From Fragum whitleyi (lineage: Eukaryota; Mollusca; Bivalvia; Cardiida; Cardiidae), in NCBI GenBank assembly GCA_948146395.1, contig OX411548.1, forward strand, positions 63,445,020 to 63,509,019: a stretch of 64,000 nt of DNA, in the 5' to 3' direction. A program made the position numbers and the translations under genes. The notes under the pieces are model-generated. The model was not told where the DNA came from and made no database searches. It saw nothing but the letters and a program-made list of their open reading frames with translations. The number at the start of each line of letters is the position of its first letter. Within the stretch, counting starts at the first letter, position 1. Shown here piece after piece: positions 1 to 11,701 of this stretch.

Positions 1-230
1 AATAGAAATCATATCAAATATAATGTAAATGAAAATAAGGGGTTATTGATCTGTGTCAACTATTTCACACAAATTTGAGCCTTTAGACAAACAAAACTTA
101 TCCAAACTACTGATCTATTTTGTACACTAGTAGGTCTATACATTTCTTTACACTGAAGACTTTTCTGCAAGATCCCTATAGTGGCTATTTAGTTGTTGGG
201 GCTGTATGCCAGTCATATACTTAACTATCC

Positions 231-498
231 CTGCAAAAAAGTTCAAGAACTGGTTCTTGAACATTCTACATCGTTAATTTGCGGTTCAAGAACTTCCAGA
301 ACTAGTTCTTGACCTTCTTGGTGTACTTCAAAAACTAGTTCTAGAAGTTTAAGAAGTAATTCTAGAAGTTCAAGAAGTAGTTCTAGAAGATATTGAATTA
401 CTATTTAACATTCATAAACATTCAAGAACCAGTTGTTGAACTTTTTAACATTCTAGAACCATTCAAGAACCAGTTCTTGAACTTTTTTGCTGCAGGGG
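231..498. repeat. Palindrome-rich TIR element, copy 1 (family P)
   Basis: The ends are inverted copies: CCCTGCAAAAAAGTTCAAG on the left and CTTGAACTTTTTTGC followed by GCAGGGG on the right. The interior is packed with variants of the self-complementary motif TTCAAGAACTAGTTCTTGAA. A second copy lies near 39.03-39.33 kb. I read it as a non-autonomous element whose body grew by local palindrome duplication; no protein is encoded. Confidence 0.6.
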
Positions 499-742
499 TA
501 GCTGCCAATACAGTTGGTTATAGAGTGTTCGACTCCAAATCATTGGGTCTTGAGTTTGATTGATGGTGACAATCACTCTGCTCAAATCCTCCTGCCAATG
601 GCTGAATTAGGAAAGCAATCTGGAAGCCTGGCAAGGATGTTCTAGTAGTACTGGTGAGAGAGAAATACCAGGAATACATTGTAAGGAGCTCCAGCTGCTG
701 CATTATGACTGAAATATTGTTCAGGTGATGGAAAACCTAGCT
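499..742 (+). mobile_element. Decayed tRNA-derived SINE (family S)
   Basis: The right half matches better copies in this window (for example 23231-23505), including the segments TAGTACTGGTGAGAGA, AATACCAGGAATACATTG and CTCCAGCTGCTG. The head (about 499-570) still has a tRNA-like layout but its promoter boxes are degraded. The 3-prime end is interrupted by the TIR element starting at 743. Confidence 0.55.
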
Positions 743-1430
743 CAGGGTCCAAAGAATCCACTCGTCCGCTCGTATTTACGAGTAAGAAGTCCCGGAGGAC
801 GAGTGGAAATTCTAAGGCAGTCGTCCTCCCGGACGAGTGAAAAATGAATGGCATTAAATCATCATGTCTAGTGAAAGGATAAAAATAGATAAAATACAAA
901 AAAGATGCTTCGAAAAAGTTCGAGGTGGTGGAAGTTCGCAACAACTTGAACTGTAAACAGTCATGTACTTTGATTTCTAAAAATAAAACTTCCGGTTTTC
1001 GCATGATATAACCCGGTACCCAAACTTCGTAAATACAAATCGAATTCACGATCAAGAAATGTATCAAAAAAAAAGTCTTCTCCTGTTTTGTTGAATATCT
1101 ACTACTTCTTTTGTCGCATATAGGTACAATAATTGAATTTTACCCGATGAATCCATTGTATTGTATGTTTACAAATGAGACATATTTTACCTCTCCGATC
1201 ATTTTACCGGAATTTATTACCCGGAATTTAATGATTTTGAATGTCGTAAAAAATTGTACTTTCATTTCGTCTGCACTACAAGATGACATTTCCAAACACT
1301 AAACATGGTCTTCAACGATCCCTAGACCTATTGTAGGGCGAGTGACAGTCACACCAGGACGAGTTACTTTTTCAAGTCACTTGCCCTGCAGGACGAGTGC
1401 CTTTTTCTGAATTCTTTGGACCCTGTAGCT
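738..1430. mobile_element. 683-bp non-autonomous TIR transposon with 5-bp TSD
   Basis: The element runs from 743 to 1425, starts CAGGGTCCAAAGAAT and ends ATTCTTTGGACCCTG. It is flanked by perfect direct repeats TAGCT at 738-742 and 1426-1430. Further inside, both ends carry CGAGTGG/GGACGAGT-type motifs, repeated in the right arm around 1325-1400. CAGGG...CCCTG ends recall hAT elements, but hAT usually makes 8-bp duplications, so the superfamily is left open. The internal open frames resemble no transposase. Confidence 0.7.
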
Positions 1431-2645
1431 GTTTCAAACAGTCCTTAAAAAATGTTTCTCTACAGAAGAAAGTCAGGTATTCTGTCCATGCTTGTCAATC
1501 TGATGGAAAAATTAAGGATATAATGAATTTTGAATAGAAATTTATTGCGAGATTTTCAAAGATCATCAAGCAAATGGAACCTTGAATGTACATTGAAATT
1601 TTAATTGCCTTTCAATAGTGTAGGATAGCTTGTATTGAGATCATTTTATGTCTTTCAAGGTGATTGTATTGAAATTCTGCCATCAAACGAAGGCAGGGCA
1701 TTATTAAAGTTTGTATGAAAAATTGGGTGAATTTGAATACGATAATTGCTTAAGGACCTAAACTGTTCAAATTGAATATGTTATTATGGAAATACCCATG
1801 TTCCTTTCTATTGTTGTATCATTTGGCTTTTAGCTTTATATTATAAATTTTGTGTAATTAACTTGGGAAGACAAAATTATAAACAAAATTTACATGCAGA
1901 TTTTTGAAAGCCTTAAGCTATTTTGCTGGCTGAATTTTGCTTGGACAGACATTAACTATAATTAATCATTAGTATAATGTCCAAAGCAAGTGTTTCAAGA
2001 GGAATGATTATATGTCCCAAATGATTTATAAGTTCTGTTCCCTATATTTTTTACTATATGCCATGTTTTCTTTCTTAAATTGCAAACATTTTACATTGTG
2101 GGCTTTTATCAATTTCATTTTTGACCAGTATATGATTTCTGAAAAAGAAAAAAAGAAAAAAAAGAAAATGTTGATAAAGAACGACTTCAACCGAAAATTC
2201 TGTTGAGATTATTTATAAGCTTGTGAATCAGTTCTAAAAAGAGTAATGCTTTATTCTAATATATAAACCAAATCAAAATTAAAAGCTGTTATCTTTTCTT
2301 ACATGAAATTCGGAGCAAAGATCAGAACTGACATTGTTGATATTGGAAATGTCTTGAACTAAAAGATAATTTTCATCTGTCATTTATAAGCCTTAAATAG
2401 AGAATGGATGATAGCTAGATGTCTTTCTTTGAGTAAAAAAAATGATACTTTAATTTAACTGTATTTCAGAACTTATCTTCACTAGGAATTAAAAGAATAG
2501 TGTTTTGTTTTCACGGTAACAATTGTACATCAACAGCAGATTGGCCCACCGAAATACTTTTGTATCTTAAAGACACATGATTCTAGTTATTGCTAAGGAC
2601 AAGATCTCGTCAAGATGTAATATTTCAATGTATCAGACCTCTGTG
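1431..2645. other. AT-rich single-copy stretch
   Basis: No gene or repeat is recognised. There is an A-rich run near 2140-2170. The short open frame at 2012-2206 is low-complexity and hydrophobic and has no coding character. Confidence 0.4.
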
Positions 2646-2647
2646 AC

Positions 2648-2718
2648 TGAATAAAAGCAGTTGCAGCAGTAATTAATGGTGTAACTGCCAGTTACAACTG
2701 TTTTGCACTGAGCCATTA
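2648..2718. repeat. Hairpin MITE HP1, degenerate
   Basis: The right arm GTTACAACTGTTTTGCACTG followed by AGCC is intact; the left arm is decayed around AAAGCAGTTGCAGCAG. Confidence 0.5.
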
Positions 2719-3775
2719 ATTTATATTTGAACAACACATCTTGTTCTGATGAAAATTTGTTGTTAAACTAAGATAGATATAGGAAGTTACTAAGTGAATG
2801 TCTTGCAATTTGATTTAGAAATATTCGAAATACAGACTCAAGATTTGGGGAATGCATGTATGATTTTGAAATATATCTCAATCTTCTGAAGTTTTTTCGA
2901 TCCGGTTAGTATTTCACTTACCTACAGTTTAAATGTCTTTCAGCGATTAAATACCACAATACAGTTGTATGGTACATGTAGACGTTAAGATATACTATAT
3001 AGGGGTGTCGGCTTGCAGATTTGCGTGATCGTTATTGTTATAAATACCTCAAGCATTGTACGGGTAGGTGGGTTTCTTTTGAAATACCCAACTCATTAAC
3101 AATGTACAATGTTTAAATGTTTTGAAAGCACTTTCATTGTCGGGAGAAAATGATACCCCAAAATAATTAAAGTGTTACTTAGCTGTCAAAACTCATGAAT
3201 ATTTTTGACAATAATATTGAATCTGTCAATAATATTGCCAATACAGGATCAATGATATTGTCAAACCCACATGATTTTTGCCTATATTGAAGATTGATCA
3301 ATAAATTTTGATTTAGTATTGATGCCAATGATATTGATAAAATGGCCAACATTTTGACAATGATGTGAGGAGTCAGCGGAAATTTAAACCCTCGAAAGTG
3401 CCCTTAATGTGGTTATTGCATATTCACTTTCTTAAAGTCTGGCTCAGGTTGAGTGAGATGCAAGAGTAGAATTAAGAACCAAGATCCATTTCTTTTATAT
3501 TGCCTGAAACAAGATGATGTTTGAATGCTGTGAATCTCAATACTATGCCCCATAATACTGAAAAGCTTGCTAAATGGATCTCTTTTATTGCAAATTGTTG
3601 CCAGAGTCAGTAAAATTGGTCATTTTGATATTTTGAAAGAAGATAACAATTCTAGATTTAAGATAAGAAAGTCATTAAGATTTCCTTATTTTGAGGAGAT
3701 AATTATTGTTTCCTTATTGCTGGTATCTGATTTCTGTTTGAAAGATCTTCCTTAATTTAACTTTGTTTAGTATTT

Positions 3776-3985
3776 CCTTGTTACAGTCATGCTGAAAAAA
3801 GGGCTGAAAACTCTGAATGCACCTAGTTAAGAGCTAGTATTCATTTTGAAAATAAAAGCTTTTAAACTTTTTCTGGTTTATTAAAGAAAATGGTTGTTAA
3901 AGACTAAGATCAGACTACACATGTGCAGGCTGATCTTTGTAAAGCTGGAATATTCTAGGCTCATGCAATAAACATGCTCTAAGCC
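3776..3985 (-). repeat. 245-bp TIR family (T245), decayed copy
   Basis: It keeps the core AAGATCAGACTACACATGTG and CAGGCTGATCTTTGT, the left-end GTCATGCTGAA and the AAAGCTGGAATATTC segment near the other end. The last terminal repeat is worn. Confidence 0.5.
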
Positions 3986-4229
3986 TTGAAATTATCAGAC
4001 TCAGGTGTGCTGGTTAAAAGAGAATGACTTTCTCATCAGATTCATTGAGATAGCTAAGTTGGATGAAACGAGATGTGGTTGTTTAAATTAGAGTCTTGTG
4101 AATTATGAAATGGTGCATTGGCCCATTAATAGTCCACAGAGTTTTAAGGGCCGCAAAATTTGCAATTCTGAGACCCCTACATAAGTAGCTAGGACTCTCA
4201 AAACTAACTGATGTGATTCCCTAGGACAC

Positions 4230-4320
4230 CCTTTGGACCAACTTGCAAAAAGAATTGAAGACTGTTTTAAACAGTCTTCAAATCTTTTTCAGAAGTTGAT
4301 CCCAAAAGGATCATAAGCTA
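4230..4320. repeat. Imperfect palindrome
   Basis: The centre GAAGACTGTTTTAAACAGTC is self-complementary. Outer arms pair weakly (TTGCAAAAAGAATTG with TTCAAATCTTTTTCAG). Probably a hairpin MITE relic; no second copy was found. Confidence 0.4.
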
Positions 4321-4509
4321 AACCAATACATTGTGTGGCTTAATCTAGGGAATAATGTAATATTTTCACCAAAACCAGCAGATAGCTAAAACAGGGACTC
4401 CCAAACCTTTAGCAAGGACCCCAGTGAGACTAACTATTGAGTCCTGTTGGGACCCCATTTTGTTGATGGCATACTAAAACCCTGAGTTTATACATTGGTT
4501 TATTGAAAT

Positions 4510-4810
4510 AATCTAGTTCTGTTGGTACCTTTTTCTTGTCCACTCAATTTCTCTGCAACTAATGGAAGGATTTCATCAAAACTTCACAGATATAATCAGT
4601 ATCAAGCAGAGATGTACCTGACCAAATTTGGTTATGGTCCATTGATTTTTGACAGAGTTGTTGCCCTTTGTTCTAAAAAATGGCATTTCATTATGGACAG
4701 GCACTTGTAGGGAGGTATTATTCCGCTGTTTGACAGTCTAGTTTTGGGTAGATCTATCATTTGAGACATTTGTTCATGTAGGCCCTTTTGTGAGAGGTCA
4801 AGGTCAAAGC
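4510..4810. repeat. Decayed fragment of a tandem-core type repeat
   Basis: Phrases typical of families A and D are present: TTTCATCAAAACTTCACAG, ATGTACCTGACCAAATTTGG, and GAGGTCAAGGTCAAAG near 4795. Both ends are missing. The reading frame at 4522-4710 inside it is not a gene. Confidence 0.35.
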
Positions 4811-4964
4811 TTTGATGACTTCGATATTAATACAATTTGATTGATGTCCATTACCCCTTGTTTTCTCCTCAAAACATATTGGTTCATGTAGGCTTGACGG
4901 TCAATGGCATTGTGTTAAGTCTCAAAATATTTGTCCTAAAAAAATATAGTCATCATAGACTTCT

Positions 4965-5080
4965 GCCCTGCGTTCAGGATCACAAAACGGTGCAAACAGT
5001 TTTTTCTCGCAAGAGTACATGCAAAGCGGGGTAAAATTGGAAAACTGTTTGCGCCGTTTTGTGATCCTGAATGCAGGGCT
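4965..5080. repeat. Hairpin MITE HP3, copy 1
   Basis: Arms begin GCCCTGCGTTCAGGATCACA and end TGTGATCCTGAATGCAGGGC. The stem is roughly 40 bp with few mismatches around a central AAAGCGGGGT motif. Other copies lie at 11.7 and 58.4 kb. Confidence 0.75.
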
Positions 5081-5703
5081 GTTATTGTCTTAATTATGTT
5101 TCTGTTTTTGTATTAGGTACTATGATAAAAACATACACAAAGTACAAGTTAAGAATTTATATTGAATTAAACAAATACAAATAATCTAAACCAAAGGTAA
5201 AAATATCTTACATTATAGTAGAGATACATTATTTATCATTGAACTTGAAGATATTTTGAAAACTTGACCCTTCATTGTTGGAAAATGAACGGAAACGTAG
5301 TTCTCATGCCAATTATACCGTAAAATCAAAGTTATCATGATTTTGTGGACGGAAATATAATCTTTGTGGCCCTCTTGGGTAAATTGTTTCAAGAAAAGTG
5401 GTCCAATCTGAGCTTCGATTAAACTAGAAACAATAAGGAAATTAATTAATTTTGATAAGTTATTGTTTCATCTCTTATTTCCTGCTGATAAGGGATACTT
5501 GGATATAGCTTTGTCAGAAATCTTTTAGTTTTAAAAAATCTTCCTTGATTTATTAACTTGATGAACAGTTCAAAGAAAATGGACAATTTATATCTGAATT
5601 GAAAATTCAACTTTGAATTTTCATGGTTTTCCTTGTTTGCATGTGTGAGGTCCTAGTCTTTTGATATATTTCAATTAACTGTTTTTCTACATTCTAAGCT
5701 TTC

Positions 5704-5900
5704 GTCATAGCACAGTTATTAATGCACCAGGTTCAATCCTTAGTGTTGGCACATATTGAAGGCTAAGGGCAAAAAATTAACTGTTGTAACTATCTATATG
5801 TTTATAGGTTACAAAACTGATTGGCAGTGAGCAATCAGTATAATCCTTTAGACATTTATCTCTCACCAATGGGTGGATAATCATAAACCTAAGTAGGATA
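5704..5900 (+). mobile_element. SINE family S, 5-prime part, split by an HP1 hairpin
   Basis: The head has an A-box-like TAGCACAGTTATTAATGC and a B-box GGTTCAATCCT. After the HP1 insertion (5757-5837) the body resumes with TTATCTCTCACCAATGGG and ends in AAACCTAAGTAGGATA. The 3-prime half is missing. Confidence 0.6.
5757..5837. repeat. Hairpin MITE HP1 inside a SINE, degenerate
   Basis: Arms GGCTAAGGGC...GTTGTAACTATCTATA and TATAGGTTACA...GGCAGTGAGC still pair, with decay on both sides. Confidence 0.5.
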
Positions 5901-6035
5901 CAATATTTCTCAAAATAAACGCTCCAGGGAGCTATACACAACATGGTTTGGGAGCCTTTATTTAGTATGCATTTTCTGATTAAAATAAATCATTAAACTT
6001 ATGTCTTTTAGGCCCTTTTCCCTTTAATTTGAGGT

Positions 6036-6080
6036 AAATTTCCTCTAAACAATCATTTAAATGATTGTTTAGAGGAATTT
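6036..6080. repeat. Perfect 36-bp palindrome
   Basis: The arms TCCTCTAAACAATCATTT (6041-6058) and its exact reverse complement (6059-6076) abut with no loop. Flanking AAATT/AATTT extends the symmetry with one extra T. Not a bacterial-type terminator; probably a young hairpin element or a cruciform-prone site. Confidence 0.7.
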
Positions 6081-6601
6081 GCATCAAATAAGAGAAGAAG
6101 TCTCAACAAGTTCTTAAACTTTAGGCATTTGGAGTCTGTTTTCTTAGTAAAATATATAGGGGTACTACTATCAGGGAGGGCGCTATTGTTAGGGAGAATA
6201 TGGTAGATGCTTGAACACAGCTTTAAACCTTTAAAACTGAGCAAACCCAAAGCAGATATTCTTATTTTGCTACAAGATCTAGTGGATACAAAATTAATTT
6301 CTGTAGAACAATGTATAATAGAAAAATGTATCATTATTAATAGATTAAAAAGAGAGGGATAACAGTTCAATATGTGTCCATAATGGTCTCGAAGGAACAA
6401 TCCAACGGCAATTTATAAAGGTCACATGATTGCCCTAATGGTTTCCAGTCCCTGTGTGGTTTGGTCCCTGGACACCGAACATTTACTGTAAACAGTCAAA
6501 TTTAGGGGTCGGTGCAAATCTGTTGTAATTGTGTTTAATGTTCTGTATGCCTTACAATGATCTTGCTTTGACCTTTAAGAAATTGCTTCTGGTAATGTTT
6601 A

Positions 6602-6684
6602 TCGAAGGCTCAGCACAAAACAGTTGTAACTGCCTATAAAGTTATAGACAGTTACAATTGTTTTGCGCTGCATGAGCTATCAAT
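6602..6684. repeat. Hairpin MITE HP1
   Basis: GGCTCAGCACAAAACAGTTG and CAATTGTTTTGCGCTG arms with the typical centre GCCTATAAAGTTATAGAC. A 3-base insertion precedes the last GAGC. Confidence 0.75.
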
Positions 6685-7347
6685 TGTCACTGATTCTTAT
6701 TGAAAAAATTTTGGAGCTAAACCTAAATTTTGTAAATTTAGGGTCACAGAGGAAAGACTTTCAACCTAATGTAAGTACTTCAAATGTTTATGAAAATAGG
6801 CTCCGAACTAAAAGGTTTATAAACCTTATTTCTTAAACTTTAGGAAGACTCTAAACCTATAGTTCAGTTCTTGAACCTCAAAATAAAGGACTAGAAAAGT
6901 TCAGTACTATAAATGAAATTCTTAAATTTCTTTGAAGGAGTTAAAACCCCTGATTGCATGATATTCATTAAAATTCTTTCATAACAGATTTCTTGATGTC
7001 TGGTTATAATTGAGCCAATCAAATTGACAACATGATCTCAAAATGCAGGAAATGATAGCAACATAACCATTGACATGGCAGAGATTAAACTATCAATGTC
7101 ACTGTACAAATTTGATTGATCTATTGATAGAAATAGCTATCGGAAATCCTGATTTCTAATTGAGATCCTGGACTGAACAATTAAAGTCACTTTTCTGTTT
7201 GTTTTGTAATAAAGATAGTTAAACTGAAGTGTTTTAATGGCCTTGATTAAATCTTCATGAACATTCATCTCTAGGCTATATGTATATGTGACTCGTCACT
7301 CATAAGAGAACCATCTTCGAAACACAAGGAAAAAGACTTACAGGGAC

Positions 7348-7450
7348 CTATGTTTGACCTGGTGGCCGCCTAGACTTTGGGCTGGGCCCCTAGATTTTTG
7401 GGGAAAATACCCATATCCCTTATGTTAAATGTTGAATTTTGGCAACCTGG
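7348..7450. repeat. Dispersed repeat R1, copy 1
   Basis: Shares GCCTAGA, CTAGATTT, GGGGAAAATACCCATATCCC and TTAAATGTTGAATTT with 12573-12685. Function unknown. Confidence 0.5.
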
Positions 7451-7914
7451 GCCCCAAAGTAAAAATAGTTACTGTTTTCTCCGAAACAGTTGTAACTTTT
7501 CCTTTTAAACAAATTGCTAGTTAAAAATGTTTTGCCCCTAGCCATTCTTGGAACTCTTTGAAAAAAAAAAAAAAAATGAAAAAAGAGATCAATTGGCTTC
7601 AGCAAAGGTCAACTAAAGGAGTGACAAATTGGAGTTGCTTTTAACAGGGTTCCACTGTTTTACACTAGAGCATAAAAAAAAAAAGAAAATAGGACTAGAA
7701 ATTAAGCTAAACAAAGGATCTTAAATTATAGACTTAAAGGGTCCTTGTTGAAATGACTTGAGCAAATAAAGCATTATTTAGAAGGATGTGCACATCCTAG
7801 ATCCTCAACTATAAACCAGGATGTAAAACATTCTTTCAGGCTTTGTCTCCCTTAGATATTGTCTCCTCATCCACTCGTTAGTAATTGTTTCCTTCCCCAC
7901 CTGAGTTCCCCTTT

Positions 7915-8824
7915 TTAGCTCACCTGAGTACATCTTGCTCAAGATGAGCTTTTGTGATCATTGAATGTCCATTGTCTGTTTGTGTGTCGTTTGTCGTCTG
8001 TCGCCCGGCGTCAACAATCTTAGTCTTTAAACTCTAGAGGCCACAAATATGGCCCAATCTTCATGAAACTTAGTCAAAATGTTGGCAAGGTCACAAGGAT
8101 GACCCCTATTGAAAATGGAACAGATCCATGCCAAATCATGGGAAAATGGGCCTTAATCACAATTTTCTTGTTTACACTCTAGAGGCCACAAATATAGCCC
8201 AATCTTTATGACACTTAATCAGAATGTTGGCCAGGTCACAAGGATGAACCCTAATGAAAATGGGAAGGATCCATGCCATAGCACAGGAAAAGGGGCCTTA
8301 ATGACAATTTTCTTGTTTACACTCAAGAGGCCACAAATATAATTAAATATTCATGAAACTTGGTCAAAATGATGGCTAGGCCATAAGGATGAAACCTATT
8401 GAAATTGGAATAGATCCATGCTATAACACATGAAAAGGGACCTTTATGACAAATATGGCCCAATCTTCATGAAACTTGGTCAGAATGTTGGCCAGGTCTC
8501 AAAGATGAACCCTATTGAAAATGAGAAGGATCCATGCCATATCATGAGAAAGAGAAAAGGGGCCTGACAATTTATGTCTACACTCAAGTCTCTAGAGGCC
8601 ACAAATTTGGCTCAATAGTCATGAAACTTGGTCAGGCTGTTAGCCAGGTCACATGAAACTTGTTTAGAAAAGGCTAGAAACTTATACAGGGATCATTTGA
8701 AAAGAGTAATGTCTTTTTGTCAAAATATTTATGGTCATTTAATGAACTTTGAAAAATCTTATTTTGCCAAGTGAGGAGTCAAAGAGACGAAGATGAGCAA
8801 TAAAGGACAATCATGGTCCTCTTG
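7915..8824 (+). mobile_element. Tandem-core rolling-circle-like element, family B
   Basis: The 5-prime end folds back (AGCTCACCTGAG with CTCAAGATGAGCT). A TGTC/GTCGTC-rich segment follows at 7975-8010. The core consists of 145-155 bp units, each starting near CTCTAGAGGCCACAAAT (8032, 8177, 8332, then 8588 in shortened form). Near the right end GATGAGC mirrors the 5-prime motif and a hairpin AGGACAATCATGGTCCT sits directly before terminal CTTG, followed by T. The 5-prime flank is a T run. The layout matches the Pearl/HINE plan of non-autonomous Helentrons; no protein is encoded. Confidence 0.65.
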
Positions 8825-8934
8825 TATTATTAATGGTTTAAATTGATTACCCCTTTTTCTGCTGAATTCAAACTTCAGTTTAATCAAATTACGGAAGTTG
8901 TGCTCAAATTTTCCCTCCAAAATAATTAAGTAGA

Positions 8935-9015
8935 GAGCAGACAGTATAGGCTAAGATCATTATGTACAGGCTGATCTTAGTCTCTATACTGTCTGTCAAA
9001 GCTTTGTAAACAGCT
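8935..9015. repeat. T245 core fragment
   Basis: Contains CTAAGATCATTATGTACAGG and CTGATCTTAGTCTC, the central palindromic zone of the T245 family, without its ends. Confidence 0.4.
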
Positions 9016-9079
9016 GGATTAACTATAATCCTGGACTGAAAGAGGACATTTTGACGACTGTTTTATATGCCTACGTATA

Positions 9080-10382
9080 TACAGTGGTCTCGCGATAGCT
9101 CGAACACACACGGGACCGACCAATCCGCTCGAGTCATCGCATGATTCGAGGTAATGCCAGTAAGCAAAATTGCCCTCTATGAAGACGTTCCACTTCTTTT
9201 TTAAACTACCTTGGCATAGTTTGCCTTCAAAATATGCTGTACCAATGTAAAATACTCCCCGTTTTTTAGTTTTACGAAATATATAATGATTTGTTAAAGC
9301 GGGCGATTCAATTGGTAACATTGTAAGGGTTGAAAAGAGAAAAATCAACGAAAATCGACGATGGTGTCGGCGTCAATGTAAGTGGTGTCTGTTCTCAGTA
9401 CATAGGCCATTGAAATGACAACAGTTTAGATTTGGCGATTTTAATGAGAGGCACTATAACAAGCCTATTATTTCTTCATTATAATATTTCATAGCTATCG
9501 TTGCTGAATGACAAATTTTTAGATGTTATATCAGTCAGAAGATAGGCGATGTTGCAAGCAATTTCATCTTTTCTCGCAGAACTTTCCTTAGAGCTAATTT
9601 CCTCGGTACCCCAAATAATTAAATTGTAAGGATGTTTCCTTAAATGGCATCTAGAAACAAATAAAGAAGTTTACAAACTTTTTATGATTTTTTCGGGAAT
9701 GTATCAAAAAGTTTTGTCCAGCAGATGACATTATTAAAGGTGAAACGGAATTCAAGACCATTGTAAAAAGACGCATTTTCTTTTTTGTGTCGAACACTGT
9801 CGATTGGCGACTGAAACAATGAAACTACAGCTGAAAAATTGTAGTTATGATGTTTCGGTGGGTAGTCGTCATTATCTTTCGTTTTAAAGATAAATAATTT
9901 GCTGAATTACTCGCGAGGATGATTTTCGAAAGTCTTTCAAAACGATAAAGAGCATATATTCGACATAAATAATCATTTGTTCTATGATTGTTTCGATTCT
10001 CTAAATTATTTTCTGATCATCAAATTCCCGTCATTTACACCCTTAAATTGAATAAGTGTGGCATACAAAAAGGTGTGAAAACAAGTTATCTGACTTGTTG
10101 ATACCCTATGAAAAGGCCTAAAGGTATTCTACACGATGGGATGAAATTACAAATACACAATAGATATCAGAAAGGTGCGAACACCTTTGCTCGAGAAAAT
10201 GCAGTAAAATTTGACCACGGGACTGAGATTGCTGCTCGAGCAATCGAGCAATCGCGCATTCGAGTTAGTGCAGTAATAACCAACAAGAAAATAGAGAAAG
10301 ACACGTCGGGACCGGAAGGCGAGCTCGAGCTTTCGCATGAATTCGAGTTTTCGTCATCTCGAGATAACGCGAGACCACTGTA
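9080..10382. mobile_element. 1.3-kb pogo/Tc1-like non-autonomous transposon
   Basis: The element runs CAGTGGTCTCGCGATAGCTC (from 9082) to TAACGCGAGACCACTG (to 10380) and is flanked by TA on both sides (9080-9081 and 10381-10382), as expected for IS630-Tc1-mariner insertion. The terminal zones extend inward as diverged inverted repeats rich in CTCGAG and TTCGAG, with GGGACCG near 9110 and 10308. The open frames inside (9019-9348 minus, 10108-10437 plus) show no DDE/D or helix-turn-helix signature that I can recognise, so it is probably a deletion derivative or a MITE-sized passenger. Confidence 0.7.
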
Positions 10383-10390
10383 TTCCAATT

Positions 10391-11456
10391 TTTTTTTCCT
10401 ACTCTGGATCTATAAATTAAATCATATAGATCAATGAAATGTTGAGTGAATTAGAAATACCAAATTGATTTGGATCTCATAGAAATGTATTCTTTTACAT
10501 TGATGTAAAATAAAATTTTAGAATTTGAAAGATAAGTGCTTCATAGGATAGAAAACAATGTCAAAAAAGTAGATTAATAACATACTACAAGCAATTTCTC
10601 CTAAGCTTGCAATATGTTTTGGCAGCTTATTTTGCTGATATTTAAGTTAAGATTATACACAATTGTTGAAGATAGGATAAATAGCTGTGAAATGAGGGAA
10701 GCCTCAAAAAGATAAAATTCACCTGCACAAAATTGATAGTTGGAATGTCACAAGGAAGAAATTTATGTCATCTTAAAAAACCTCAAAACACATCATATCT
10801 CTACTTGGTATTTGAATTTTTTTGTCGATGCAAAAAAATATGATCTTGTTATCGTTATCAGTTATGTTTAAACCTTAGCCATAAATTGATGAAAATTTAT
10901 GGGCTGATTTCATTGAATCAAAGTTTGGCAAATAGTTTAGAAAGATAATTTTCATGTATTCTGAATTTGGAATAATTATTTTGTATGAAAAGATAAATAA
11001 TTTTTATTAAAATCACAAAGATTGTCAATACAAACATGTCCCAGATTCCTTTTTGTCAGCTAAATTAACTACAAATTTGACAAGTCTTATTTCTTAGCCA
11101 AAGATGAAGCAGAAGTGGCATGATCAAACTGTGGATACACCGGCAAGTTGTCCTTGACTCATGGCCGCTATGGCAGCAATTTGCAATAACTTGTCACAGA
11201 TTTCTTACAGATAGGTGAAAAGGTTTAGAGAATGACAAAAAATGTTCCTGCAATGTTCTCTGAATCAGCCTTGGGCGGTCAGCTGATTTGTTTTAAACTA
11301 GCCCATTGCTGGTTATTAGTCACCAATACAATTTTGTCCTCAAAAAGTCTAACAGAGCAAGTTGATGAGTCTTGGCCAATCTTAGAATTTGGCTGATACA
11401 TTTGCTCTTGTTGCTTGTAAGCTCTTAAATAGAATATAGAATATAATAGTATCTAT
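10391..11456. other. AT-rich single-copy stretch
   Basis: No gene recognised. The less AT-rich block 11095-11300 (ATGGCCGCTATGGCAGC near 11160) was checked in all frames and is not open for any useful length. Confidence 0.35.
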
Positions 11457-11543
11457 AGCAGGCTTAGAGCAAAAACATTTACAGCATATATATATGGCCA
11501 TACATTATATAGATATAAACTATGTTTTTGCTCTTCAGGCCTT
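11457..11543. repeat. Possible degenerate HP1-type hairpin
   Basis: Arms GCTTAGAGCAAAAACAT and ATGTTTTTGCTCTTCAGGC pair around a TA-rich centre. The size fits HP1 but the core GTTGTAACTG is lost. Confidence 0.4.
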
Positions 11544-11701
11544 CGATTTAGCGTAGGTTACCAAAGACTTTTTGATTACTTTTACTAAAATAATTCTTTT
11601 TCTATTTTCATGTGCTGTTTGGTGTTCCTGGCACTATAGGTGAGTCATTTCATATCCCATTTCTCGTTGATAGAACTTAACTTCTCATGAAATATGAGTT
11701 G

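Noticed and set aside
231..498. Clustered heat-shock elements
   Set aside because: TTCTAGAA dimers occur, but adjacent GAA/TTC blocks are spaced by 1 rather than 2 bases, so continuous three-unit elements are lacking. Kept only as a remark.
642..1067. 141-codon open frame on the minus strand
   Set aside because: Crosses the boundary between a SINE and a TIR element; its translation has no recognisable domain.
4965..5080. Hairpins as transcription terminators
   Set aside because: Intrinsic terminators are not expected in this genome type; these are dispersed MITE copies.
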